The position numbers were made by a program, and so were the translations under genes. Source: CAUZIZ01 sp965218775 (lineage in GTDB: Bacteria; Acidobacteriota; UBA6911; RPQK01; JAJDTT01). Taken from it: 64,000 nucleotides of DNA. The stretch spans positions 186,001-250,000 of the forward strand of contig CBDCLS010000006.1 of assembly GCA_965218775.1 (NCBI GenBank), given 5' to 3'. Positions 1 through 7,447 of this stretch are shown here, one piece after another. Position 1 is the stretch's first letter. Every line of letters starts with the position of its first letter. A model generated the notes under the pieces. That model was not told where the DNA came from. It worked only from the letters and a program-made list of their open reading frames with translations, and did not search any database.

Positions 1-2
1 TT

Positions 3-1307
3 CTCGAGGCAGAGCGGCCCTGGGAAGGTGGTCTGGCTCTGGGAGGGGGCACTGTTCTCTTCGATGAAGAACAACAGCTTTTCAAGATGTGGTACAACGC
101 TTTGCCTAATCAGGACCGTCCCCGGGTAGACGAATCTCTGTGTTACGCGATTTCGCAGGATGGGGTGTCCTGGGAGAGGCCCAACCTGGGCCTGGTGGAA
201 TTCAGGGGTTCCCGAGCCAACAACATTCTCCTGAAGGGGTCGAATTGGTATCACTGTGTCCTTAAGGACGATGCTGACCCAGACCCCGGTCGGCGCTACA
301 AGCTTGCCTACTGGCAGATCAAGGACAAGAGCAAGTGCGGCCTCTGGGTTGCATTTTCCTCCGATGGGATCCGCTGGACCAGACATCCGGAAAACCCTGT
401 GGTTCCGTGTTCGGCGACGGGAGACACGTTCACCGTGATGCAGGATCCCGGTTCCCGACGCTTCTTCCTGTACCACAAGTCCACGATCCGTCCCCTCCGG
501 AAGGTCTCCCGACTGGTCAGTGACGACTTCATCCACTGGCGGGGCGACCGGCTAGTCCTCGAACCGGACGAGCGCGATGGGCCTGACACCGAGTTGTACA
601 GTCTGGCCGCTTTTCCCTATGCAGGACAATACCTTGGCTTTCTCCGCATCTTTCACACCTACTCACAGCTCATGGACGTTCAACTCGTCTCCAGCCGCAA
701 TGGCCTCGACTGGAGCAGGAGTGCGCGCCGTAGTATCTTCCTGTCCCTGGGTTTCATGAAGAACGAGTATGGTGGACGAAGTTTTGATAGTGGGATGGTA
801 GGGGCAATCGCACCTGTGGAGAAAGACGATCAGCTCTGGATCTACTATCCCGGGTTCGACAATCGGCACAATGCTCCCGCTTCTGAGCACAGGGGCAGGA
901 TTGGTCTGGCCAGACTCCGAGTCGATGGGTTTTGCTCCTTGGATGCAACGAGTCAAGGTCAGGTCCTCACCCGGCCCCTGACCTTTCAGGGTTCTTCCAT
1001 GTTCGTCAATGCCCTCACCCGCTCGGTTCATCCGGAGGGTAGCTCAACCAAGCCCACCTGGAATGACCTGTTGACAAATGTCCCTGAAGGCCAGGGATCC
1101 GTTACTGTGGAAGTACAGGACGAAGGAGGCCAGCCCATCCCGGGCTACGAAGCCTCCAATTGTGAGCCCCTGCGCGGGGATCAGGTGAGGCTCCAGGTCC
1201 GGTGGGGGCGGGATGGTGATCTTGCCAAGCTCCGGGGTCGCGTAGTTCGGTTCAAGTTCGTGCTGAGCAATGCCAGTTTGTATTCCTTCAGAATCGGGGA
1301 CTCGTGA
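3..1307 (+). CDS. Glycosidase-like five-bladed beta-propeller protein (5' partial)
   Basis: The reading frame is open from base 3, so the gene begins before the window; the first in-frame ATG (87) is internal because residues encoded upstream (…RPWEGG…LFDEEQQLFKMWYN) match the paralogue at 5682-7202. Repeated 'S.DG..W.RP.LGL.E' and 'S.DG..W.R' motifs are typical of propeller folds of the GH32/43/68 type, and the tail holds a beta-sandwich-like segment (GSVTVEVQDE.G.PI.GY, then GDQ…G.VVRFKFVLSNASLYSFRI). Members of this group are usually annotated hypothetical and no catalytic assignment is possible from sequence alone. Its TGA overlaps the GTG start of the next gene (GTGA), so the two are translationally coupled; a role in cleaving or binding glycans is inference. 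Confidence 0.7.
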   Translation, partial: LEAERPWEGGLALGGGTVLFDEEQQLFKMWYNALPNQDRPRVDESLCYAISQDGVSWERPNLGLVEFRGSRANNILLKGSNWYHCVLKDDADPDPGRRYKLAYWQIKDKSKCGLWVAFSSDGIRWTRHPENPVVPCSATGDTFTVMQDPGSRRFFLYHKSTIRPLRKVSRLVSDDFIHWRGDRLVLEPDERDGPDTELYSLAAFPYAGQYLGFLRIFHTYSQLMDVQLVSSRNGLDWSRSARRSIFLSLGFMKNEYGGRSFDSGMVGAIAPVEKDDQLWIYYPGFDNRHNAPASEHRGRIGLARLRVDGFCSLDATSQGQVLTRPLTFQGSSMFVNALTRSVHPEGSSTKPTWNDLLTNVPEGQGSVTVEVQDEGGQPIPGYEASNCEPLRGDQVRLQVRWGRDGDLAKLRGRVVRFKFVLSNASLYSFRIGDS

Positions 1308-2119
1308 CCTCCCAGACAGGGGCCCAAATGAGGTCGGATCACAAACTTCGGCAACACGCCTCTGTAGGCGGAGCTTCAATCACTCGAATAGGGCTTCTCT
1401 TTCCCATGCAGGGTCCCACGGCTCAGGAGTTCCGGGCCTTCGCAACGGGGCTTGCTGATCGAGTCGAGCTCCACTTCTCGCGCACCGGCGGAGTTGACCA
1501 GCATGATCTGGATGCCGTTATAGAAACTGGACGAATCCAGCGCCTGCAAAGGGGTATTGAGTTGCTTCGGCCGTACCGGCCCCATGCCATCGCCATCGCC
1601 TGCACTTGTGCCAGCTTCGGGTACCCTTCCGGCGCCTGGACCCAGGTCACCGAGATGCGGCGGCGGGCAGGGGTACCCGTCACCTCCGCCACGGTGGCAC
1701 TGGCCGCCGGGTGCAAAGCCGTCGGCGCCAGTCGTGTCGCTTTGGCGGCTCCCTACCCCGAAGAGATCACCGGCCTGCTGGTGGACTTCTTGGAGGAAGA
1801 TGGTATCCAGGTTCTGGGCCATCGGACTCTGGGAATCCCTTCCGGAGAACAGGTCTCTCAGCTTCCGGAAGGGGACGTCTACGATTTCATCCTGGGAAGT
1901 GACCTTCCTACTGCCCAGGCGGTCCTGGTTCCCGATACGGCCCTGTTCACTCTGGAACACATCAGCCGTTTGGAGGATACCTTGGGCAAGTTCGTGCTGA
2001 CGGCCAACCAATGCACTATGTGGCATGTGCTGCGGTTGGCCGGGTTGGGCTCGAACGCCCCTGCTTTCGGCCGGCTCATGGCCTATGATGAGGCCGAAAA
2101 ACGCCGAGGAACACCCTGA
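1304..2119 (+). CDS. Asp/Glu racemase / maleate isomerase / arylmalonate decarboxylase family protein
   Basis: A 271-aa protein with the two-lobed fold signature of the cofactor-free racemase superfamily. The N-lobe cysteine site is clear (AIACTCASFGYPSGA, about residues 97-111). The equivalent C-lobe site reads VPDTALFTLEHISRLED…VLTANQCTMWHVLR. Relatives usually have Cys-Thr at the start of that motif, here Asp-Thr, so the second catalytic cysteine appears replaced. That argues against a two-base racemase and for an isomerase or decarboxylase with altered chemistry (inference). It starts with GTG overlapping the stop of the propeller gene and is followed after about 40 bp by a DUF3830 gene. 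That pairing is familiar from amino-acid and dicarboxylate catabolic loci. Confidence 0.75.
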   Translation: MTSQTGAQMRSDHKLRQHASVGGASITRIGLLFPMQGPTAQEFRAFATGLADRVELHFSRTGGVDQHDLDAVIETGRIQRLQRGIELLRPYRPHAIAIACTCASFGYPSGAWTQVTEMRRRAGVPVTSATVALAAGCKAVGASRVALAAPYPEEITGLLVDFLEEDGIQVLGHRTLGIPSGEQVSQLPEGDVYDFILGSDLPTAQAVLVPDTALFTLEHISRLEDTLGKFVLTANQCTMWHVLRLAGLGSNAPAFGRLMAYDEAEKRRGTP

Positions 2120-2159
2120 CCCAAAGGCGGTCGGACGGGAATGTCCCAGGAGGTAGCGA

Positions 2160-2675
2160 ATGTCCCGATACATAGAGATCTCCCTGCTTCAGCGCAAAGT
2201 GCGAGCTTTTGCCAAACTGCAGGATGAGTCTGCTCCCAGGACATGCGAGGCCGTGTGGACGGCTCTGCCCCTCGAAGGACCCATCTTCCATGCCAAGCAT
2301 GCCAACAATGAGGTGTACACCTTGGTGGAGTCCTTTGCTGCCAAGGAGCCTGGTCTGGAGAATGCCACCATCTTTCCTATTCCTGGAGACCTGGTCTACT
2401 TCTACTTTCCCCCTGAGCGGGTGGCGACCTTTGCGGCCGGCTTCGAGGGAATCCTGACAGAGGAGGTTTGCAACTCAGCGGTGAGGCGCGGGTTGATCGA
2501 TCTGGCCCTCTTCTATGGGCGCGATAACTTCCTCTTCAGCTACCTGGGTCCCACTCCGGGAAATGTCTATGCCACTATTACGGAGGGCCTGGAGGAAATG
2601 GCACGAGCCTGCCACGATGTCTGGTATGCAGGGGCCAAAGGCGAGCGTCTTCGCCTTCGGGCCTTCGAGTCGTAG
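2160..2675 (+). CDS. DUF3830 family protein (cyclophilin-like fold)
   Basis: A 171-aa protein without signal peptide. The pattern (…WTALPLEGPIFHAKHANNEVYT…IPGDLVYFYFPPE…LFYGRDNFLFS.LG..PGNVYATI…) matches the DUF3830 family, small cyclophilin-like proteins of unknown biochemical role. They are commonly encoded beside Asp/Glu racemase-like or hydantoinase-like genes, as here. The ATG at 2160 is preceded six bases upstream by a perfect AGGAGG (2148-2153), which fixes the start. It is the last gene of the rightward operon; the next gene converges from the other strand 43 bp away. Confidence 0.8.
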   Translation: MSRYIEISLLQRKVRAFAKLQDESAPRTCEAVWTALPLEGPIFHAKHANNEVYTLVESFAAKEPGLENATIFPIPGDLVYFYFPPERVATFAAGFEGILTEEVCNSAVRRGLIDLALFYGRDNFLFSYLGPTPGNVYATITEGLEEMARACHDVWYAGAKGERLRLRAFES

Positions 2676-2718
2676 TGCTCCGGTACGCCAGGTTCGGTTG
2701 ATGTCGGGGTGGCCCCGG

Positions 2719-3558
2719 TCAAGGCTCAGAAGTCCGTGCATTGCGAATGTCCGCGACTGCAGCGTCGGCTCGGAAGTCGACGATCTGCTTGCCGATGGCG
2801 ATCGTTTGGGCCGCCGGCGCCAGCTCGATACCGTTGATGCGAAATTTCCCGGCCGCGATGCGCTCACGCATGCGCACGGCGTTCGGATCGACACTCATGA
2901 GGACCGCTGTCATCCCGAAATCGTCGTGGTAGCCCTCCGGATCCTGCTGGATGCCCTGGTCCTCCAGCCACTTGGCCACGTCCGGGTAATTGTAGTATTC
3001 CGCGACGTAGTGAACCCGACTCTTGCCGCCGGCCCACTTCTGGTTGAGGCGCTTGGCGACCGCCTTGAGACCAGCCTGATTGCCGCCGCTGTCGCCGATC
3101 AGCACGATGTGCGCGAAGCCATGCGTGCGGAACGACGCGCAGATCTCGCTGACCAGCCGCTCGTAAGTCTCCGTGGTCACGCTGACAGTCCCCGGATACT
3201 TCATGTGATCGGTGGGGGGATCGATGTCGCCCTCCGGCACGAACGGCACGATCGGCGCCACGAGAGCGTCGCCGAGTTTACGAGCGATGGCCTCCGTCGT
3301 TGCCCGTAGCACATATTGGTGCTTGCCGGTGGCGGTGTAGGGGCCGTTCTGCTCGACCCCGCCGGTGGCGATGATCACGGTATCTTTGCCAGCCCGCATC
3401 GCGTCGCGAATCTCCATCCAGATCATCTCCTCGATGAACACGGTGTCCGCGGCGCCAATCGGCCGCACGCCGTTCGGATCCGGAGTCATGGGGTCAGGCT
3501 TGGAGGCGAGGAGACCGACGAGAGAGGCGAGCGAGGCGAACACGATAGCTTTCGACAT
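2719..3558 (-). CDS. Secreted creatininase-family amidohydrolase
   Basis: A 279-aa protein with an N-terminal hydrophobic segment (KAIVFASLASLVGLLA) that should act as a signal peptide. The creatininase signature is present in a variant form: GGVEQNGPYTATGKHQ in place of the classical G.EQHGPHLP…TD, followed by PEGDIDPP, HMKYPGTVSV, IGDSGGNQ and a conserved C-terminal region. Creatininases hydrolyse cyclic or linear amides with a binuclear metal site. Here one metal-ligand His is Asn and the TD pair is KH, seen in an uncharacterised subgroup, so the substrate is unknown. It lies 14 bp downstream of the truncated sugar isomerase fragment on the same strand and was probably its operon partner. 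Confidence 0.75.
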   Translation of the reverse strand: MSKAIVFASLASLVGLLASKPDPMTPDPNGVRPIGAADTVFIEEMIWMEIRDAMRAGKDTVIIATGGVEQNGPYTATGKHQYVLRATTEAIARKLGDALVAPIVPFVPEGDIDPPTDHMKYPGTVSVTTETYERLVSEICASFRTHGFAHIVLIGDSGGNQAGLKAVAKRLNQKWAGGKSRVHYVAEYYNYPDVAKWLEDQGIQQDPEGYHDDFGMTAVLMSVDPNAVRMRERIAAGKFRINGIELAPAAQTIAIGKQIVDFRADAAVADIRNARTSEP

Positions 3559-3572
3559 GCGGAAGTCCTTTC

Positions 3573-3732
3573 TTACCCGGTGAGCGGTTTCAAATAGTCG
3601 TAAGATCGTCGAGCGGCGTCCGCGGGAGACATGAACCCCGCGAACGCTTGGTGGATGGTCACGTACCCCCCGTACCCCACCTCTTGGAGAGCCGCGAACA
3701 AGGCGACCGCTGCCATGCTACCGAGGGCCAGC
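3573..3732 (-). pseudogene. C-terminal fragment of a sugar-phosphate isomerase/epimerase
   Basis: Reading leftward, this stretch ends in TAA (3573-3575) and encodes …ALFAALQEVGYGGYVTIHQAF…DAARRSYDYLKPLTG, the typical last strand-helix unit of xylose-isomerase-like TIM barrels. Only about 53 residues remain. The frame is lost at the boundary of the MITE that begins at 3733, and no matching upstream coding sequence is visible beyond the far end of the MITE. The gene is therefore truncated, by the element or by an associated deletion. Its position directly before the creatininase gene indicates an original two-gene operon. Confidence 0.7.
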
Positions 3733-4011
3733 CCTAGTGCCCTGACACATAAATACTGCTATGTTTGTGGCGAGCGCGACGGGTCGAGTTCGCGAAACGA
3801 CGACGAACACCATGCTTGGCCATAGTGGAGGAGGAGTGACAAAGAAATCGGCCCGTCCCGTCGCCACCCGTAGGGCAGATGGGGGTTGTGGCCGATCTCT
3901 GCGTTGGTCGTCGTCGAAGATGGCCAAGCATCGTCTTCCTCCTCCCGCCTTGATCTCGCCTCACAAGACCCATCTGCAAACATAGCAGTATTTATGTGTC
4001 AGGGCACTAGG
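3733..4011. mobile_element. 277-bp MITE-like element with 35-bp perfect terminal inverted repeats
   Basis: Bases 3733-3767 and 3977-4011 are perfect inverted repeats of one another (35/35). The core ends read GTGCCCTGACACAT… and are bordered on both sides by TA within CTAG, as expected for the TA duplication of IS630/Tc1-mariner-type elements; the element between the two TA pairs is about 273-277 bp. Further internal inverted matches exist (ATGCTTGGCCAT near 3814 against its complement near 3919, and GACGACGA-rich arms), so the whole element can fold back. No transposase is encoded; short open frames inside look spurious. It sits at the broken end of the isomerase fragment. Confidence 0.75.
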
Positions 4012-4188
4012 CATCGTCGACGAGAAAATTGAGTCGGCACGGGACCTCCTGGTCCTCTAAGGATCTCAACCTTGCTAAGATGCCTTTCTAGTATTGCGAC
4101 CTAGCGGTAGACTTTCAAGCCGTTCGAGAGCGGCGTTCCTCGCCGGCACCACGTGCGAGGTGCATGAGTCCAGAATTCGGAGAGCAAC
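4012..4188. other. Non-coding gap after the MITE
   Basis: No gene or convincing remnant of the interrupted isomerase is seen here. Together with the MITE, the stretch from 3733 to 4188 contains no intact gene. The last bases hold the ribosome-binding site of the next gene. Confidence 0.5.
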
Positions 4189-4989
4189 ATGGCCAAATTA
4201 AAGATCAGCAACTTGGTGTACGAACCGCTGCCGGACCTCGCCGAGCTTGCCCGACGAATGGAGCTGGTGGCAGGACTCGGCTACGACGCTATCGAGCTGA
4301 CGGTGACCCATCCGCTCGGTTTTTCTATCGACGACGTCATCTCCCTGAGCGAACGACACGAGTTGCCCGTCGTGTCGCTGCTCTCTGGCTGGTCCTACGG
4401 CGCCGAGGGGCTCTGCCTCTCCAGTCCCGATGCGAAGGTTCGTGATCAGGCGGTGGAGCGGCTCATTGGCTACGCCGGACAGGCCGCCCAGCTGGGCGCT
4501 GTCCTCGTCGTCGGTCTGATGCAGGGCCTGCGTAGCGACGAGCCGGATGAAGAGAAGGCGAACGACCGCATCGTCGACTGCTTCCGGCGCGTCTGCGATG
4601 CCACCGCTAATCTAGGTACGCCGATCGTGATCGAGCCGGTAAACCACCTGCAGGTGGGTTTCAACCACAGCGCCGACGAGGTCGTCCAGATCATCAAACG
4701 GGTCGGCTCGCCTGCTCTCACCTACATGCTGGATACGATCCACCTCAACATCGAGGAACGTGACGTCCTGGAGTGCATTCGGACGCATGGACCCAACGCC
4801 CGCCACTTCCATCTCTGTGAGACGAACGGTGGGCCCTTCAGCAGTGCGGGACTGGACTTCAAGGCGGTGTTGGCGGTGCTCGACGAGATCGCCTACGAGC
4901 ACTATGTCTCGGTAAAAATCTACCGCAAGACGACATGGGACGAGTCGGCGCGCACGGCGATGGAATTCCTCCGGCCGCTTTTGGCTTAG
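4189..4989 (+). CDS. Sugar-phosphate isomerase/epimerase (xylose-isomerase-like TIM barrel)
   Basis: A 266-aa cytoplasmic protein of the AP-endonuclease-2/xylose isomerase-like superfamily. Visible family features are LGYDAIELTV near the N-terminus, VVSLLSGWSYGAEG, IVIEPVNHLQVGFNHSADE (metal-binding Glu on strand 5), YMLDTIHLNIEE (Asp/His ligands), HFHLCETNGG and a final YEHYVSVKIYRK strand. These proteins epimerise or isomerise ketoses or polyol-derived sugars with a divalent metal; the exact substrate cannot be told. A GGAG (4179-4182) lies six bases before the ATG. It reads away from the MITE and has no obvious operon partner; a weak coding-like remnant follows. Confidence 0.8.
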   Translation: MAKLKISNLVYEPLPDLAELARRMELVAGLGYDAIELTVTHPLGFSIDDVISLSERHELPVVSLLSGWSYGAEGLCLSSPDAKVRDQAVERLIGYAGQAAQLGAVLVVGLMQGLRSDEPDEEKANDRIVDCFRRVCDATANLGTPIVIEPVNHLQVGFNHSADEVVQIIKRVGSPALTYMLDTIHLNIEERDVLECIRTHGPNARHFHLCETNGGPFSSAGLDFKAVLAVLDEIAYEHYVSVKIYRKTTWDESARTAMEFLRPLLA

Positions 4990-5276
4990 CCCGGTCCCAA
5001 ATCGCAACCGCTTACAAGACGGTTCCAGGTGAAGCTGATTCAACTCTTCCAGAGGATGAAGCCCTGCCGCCTGGTTTCGAGGAGCTGATTCAGCTTGTCA
5101 GAGCGGCAGCGGCTGCCACGCTCTTGGAGTTCATGCGACTGGTACTGGCTTCCTCCCAGGGTGAGGTACGGTTCGTCGAGGTAACGGAGGGACCTGAATT
5201 CCGGCGGGAACTGGAAACGGCAGCTCGGGATTTGCCCGCTGCCCCAGCTACTCTCTCAGTCAGACCAGAGAATTGA
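4990..5276 (+). other. Possible coding remnant, unrecognised
   Basis: Immediately after the isomerase stop one frame stays open to a TGA at 5274-5276. It encodes an Ala/Glu-rich stretch (PPGFEELIQLVRAAAAATLLEF…GEVRFVEVTEGPEFRRELETAARDLPAAPATL). Composition is protein-like, but there is no convincing start or ribosome-binding site and no family is recognised. It may be the tail of a decayed gene or a chance frame. Confidence 0.25.
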
Positions 5277-5681
5277 TATCCACCAAGACATAGCCTAGTC
5301 TCCGTTCTCCTTTACCCTAAATCGGCCTATGCGTTTGCCCGAACTCCGTCGCAAGATCCGTACCAGAAGACCCATACCCGACAATCCACAGCATCCATAG
5401 GCCTTCGGACTAGCCTGCGGCTGCCTGGACGAGGAAAGGAACCAGGGAGATTGTCCCCGGTTGGGGATTTTTTCCCTGTTCTTGCTGGTGGAGTCTGAGA
5501 GTGGATTCAGGAAGTGGTGGATAGTCGGGCGAGATGCGATCGGCTCTGTGATGAAGGGGCCGAGAGCATGAAGGAGGAACTCGAAGAGCGACGGAGTGTA
5601 GACTAGCCAGAAGGGAGGTCCCATGATGGCACTGACACTCAGCTTAACCGAGTGGCAAAGTCCCGAAAAGGAGTATGGAGA
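5277..5681. other. Non-coding gap upstream of the secreted propeller gene
   Basis: No gene is supported here; a leftward open frame covering 5295-5624 has low-complexity, non-family sequence and no start signal. A short hairpin followed by T residues lies near 5454-5473. The promoter of the gene starting at 5682 should lie in this gap, but no clear -35/-10 pair was identified. Confidence 0.4.
5454..5473 (+). terminator. Possible Rho-independent terminator
   Basis: A short stem TCCCC-GGTT-GGGGA is followed directly by six T residues. The stem is only five base pairs, so efficiency is doubtful; it would end transcription coming from the isomerase gene. Confidence 0.35.
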
Positions 5682-7202
5682 ATGAGGGGAGGACTGTTCT
5701 TGGTCTGTCTGGTTTCCATGGCCCTACCCCTCGCAGCGGGAGAGCAGCCCAGCTTCCTGGACATCGGCTCCCGGCTGGAGCTCTTCGTGGATGACTACCT
5801 GATCGATTCTCTGAAGGATGTGGAGCTGAAGCTTCACTCGCCCCTACCCAGGGAAGTAGCTCTCTCCTTTGCCGAGGTGCCCTGGGAGGGTACGGTATCC
5901 TTCTATCCCACGGTGATGAAGGATGGCTACCTCTACAGGGCCTACTATAGGGGTAAACCGGCCAGCACGCCCGACAGCAGTCAGGATGAAGTCACCTGTT
6001 ACGCCGAGAGCCTCGACGGGATTCACTGGACGCGGCCCCGACTGGGCCTGTTCGAGGTCATGGGAACGAGGGAGAACAACGTCGTTCTAGACAACAGCTA
6101 TGCTCCCATGCCCCTGGACTGGAGTCCCTTCATCGACACCCGCCCGGGAGTACCTCCCCAAGAGCGGTACAAGGCAATCGGAGGCCATTTCTACGATGCG
6201 GATCACCTGAAAGGGCGGGTCCCGGAGTCGATCCTTTCCGGCTATAGATTGGGCGGCTTGTTTGGATTCAAGTCAGGGGACGGCATTCATTGGGAGGCGA
6301 TCGCCCAACAAGCCCTGATCACTCCCAGCCATTACCCCTTGGTCTGGGACAGCGGCGGAAACCATGCCTTCTGGTCCGAGGCAGAGGGGCGCTACGTGTG
6401 CTACTTGCGCGTTCATCGTAAGAGTGAGGCGTCAGAAAAGCGGAGGACCGGGAAGGGACGAGATACCATCCGCTGGATTGGCCGCACCACGTCTACAGAT
6501 TTCCTCAGCTGGTCCCAGATCGAACCTCTGGATTTCGGTGACGCGCCGGATGAAGAGCTGTATACCAACGCCATCGTCCCCTACTTTCGCACTCCCCACA
6601 TCTATCTGGGGTTTTCCAAGCGGATCGTACCGGAGCGGAAAGCTGTGGCCAAGCATCCTCTCCCGGGTGTTAGCGATGGCGTGTTCATGACCAGCCGGGA
6701 CGGCGTCCATTTCCACCGTCACCTTGAAGCCTTCCTGCGACCAGGTCGCGACCAGAAAAACTGGACCGAGCGCAACAACGCCGTTGCGGTTGGCATCGTA
6801 CCCACGGCTGCCGACGAACTTTCCCTCTACTGGATCGAAAACTACCGTCATCCTACCTGTCGGCTTCGCCGGGGTACACTCCGGTTGGACGGTTTCGTTT
6901 CCGCCCACGCCGGTTACAACGGTGGGGAACTGCTGACTCATCCCCTCCGGTTCAAGGGAGGTAACCTGGTGCTGAACTATGCTACGTCGGCAGCGGGCAG
7001 CATCCGCGTCGAAATCCAAGACGCGAATGGCCAAGCTATTTCCGGCTATGCTCTAGGGCAGAGCCCAGAACTTTACGGAGACCAGATCGAGCATGTTTTC
7101 CAGTGGCGAAACGGTTCCGATCTTTCCAGCCTGGTAGGACAGCTGGTTCGGCTGCGCTTCGTGATGAAAGATGCGGACTTATACTCATTGAGGTTCCGGT
7201 AG
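5682..7202 (+). CDS. Secreted glycosidase-like beta-propeller protein
   Basis: A 506-aa exported protein, paralogous to the partial gene at the left edge. The ATG at 5682 is preferred over an upstream GTG (5652) because it follows a GGAG and begins a clean signal peptide (MRGGLFLVCLVSMALPLAAG). The mature part starts with LDIGSRLELFVDDYLID and continues with propeller motifs including CYAESLDGIHWTRPRLGLFE…ENNVVL, GDGIHWE and TSRDGVHFHR, then a beta-sandwich tail (GSIRVEIQDANGQAISGY…GQLVRLRFVMKDADLYSLRF). Such proteins are abundant in Planctomycetota, Verrucomicrobiota and Acidobacteriota and resemble five-bladed GH32/43-like propellers, but no activity is established. It probably acts on polysaccharides in the periplasm or outside the cell (inference). 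Confidence 0.75.
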   Translation: MRGGLFLVCLVSMALPLAAGEQPSFLDIGSRLELFVDDYLIDSLKDVELKLHSPLPREVALSFAEVPWEGTVSFYPTVMKDGYLYRAYYRGKPASTPDSSQDEVTCYAESLDGIHWTRPRLGLFEVMGTRENNVVLDNSYAPMPLDWSPFIDTRPGVPPQERYKAIGGHFYDADHLKGRVPESILSGYRLGGLFGFKSGDGIHWEAIAQQALITPSHYPLVWDSGGNHAFWSEAEGRYVCYLRVHRKSEASEKRRTGKGRDTIRWIGRTTSTDFLSWSQIEPLDFGDAPDEELYTNAIVPYFRTPHIYLGFSKRIVPERKAVAKHPLPGVSDGVFMTSRDGVHFHRHLEAFLRPGRDQKNWTERNNAVAVGIVPTAADELSLYWIENYRHPTCRLRRGTLRLDGFVSAHAGYNGGELLTHPLRFKGGNLVLNYATSAAGSIRVEIQDANGQAISGYALGQSPELYGDQIEHVFQWRNGSDLSSLVGQLVRLRFVMKDADLYSLRFR

Positions 7203-7447
7203 GAGTAGAGTCGCCAACTCGTCCGGGGCTCCTCCTCCTGTCGAACTGCGGAAACTACCTCCCCAATGCCAGAGAAAGTGCCCAGGCAGACAAGCCTGCC
7301 GGAAACACCGTCCCAGCCCATGAGACCCACCTGGGATATGGACCCAGGACCCGAGCACAAAAGGCCAGTCGTTGATCAGGTGCAGGAGGTTGAGGATTGC
7401 CCGTTGCGAAGATCAGAGCGGAAGTGATGAGATAGCTGCGATGCATC

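Noticed and set aside
2515..3309. 264-aa open frame on the plus strand
   Set aside because: Mirror of the creatininase gene in the opposite strand; it has the low-complexity Arg/Val/Asp pattern of antisense frames and no start signal.
3761..3985. Small open frames inside the MITE (74-81 aa, both strands)
   Set aside because: They arise from the inverted-repeat arms and have no ribosome-binding site or family similarity.
5295..5624. 109-aa open frame on the minus strand
   Set aside because: No ribosome-binding site, no family pattern, and it spans the putative terminator and promoter region.
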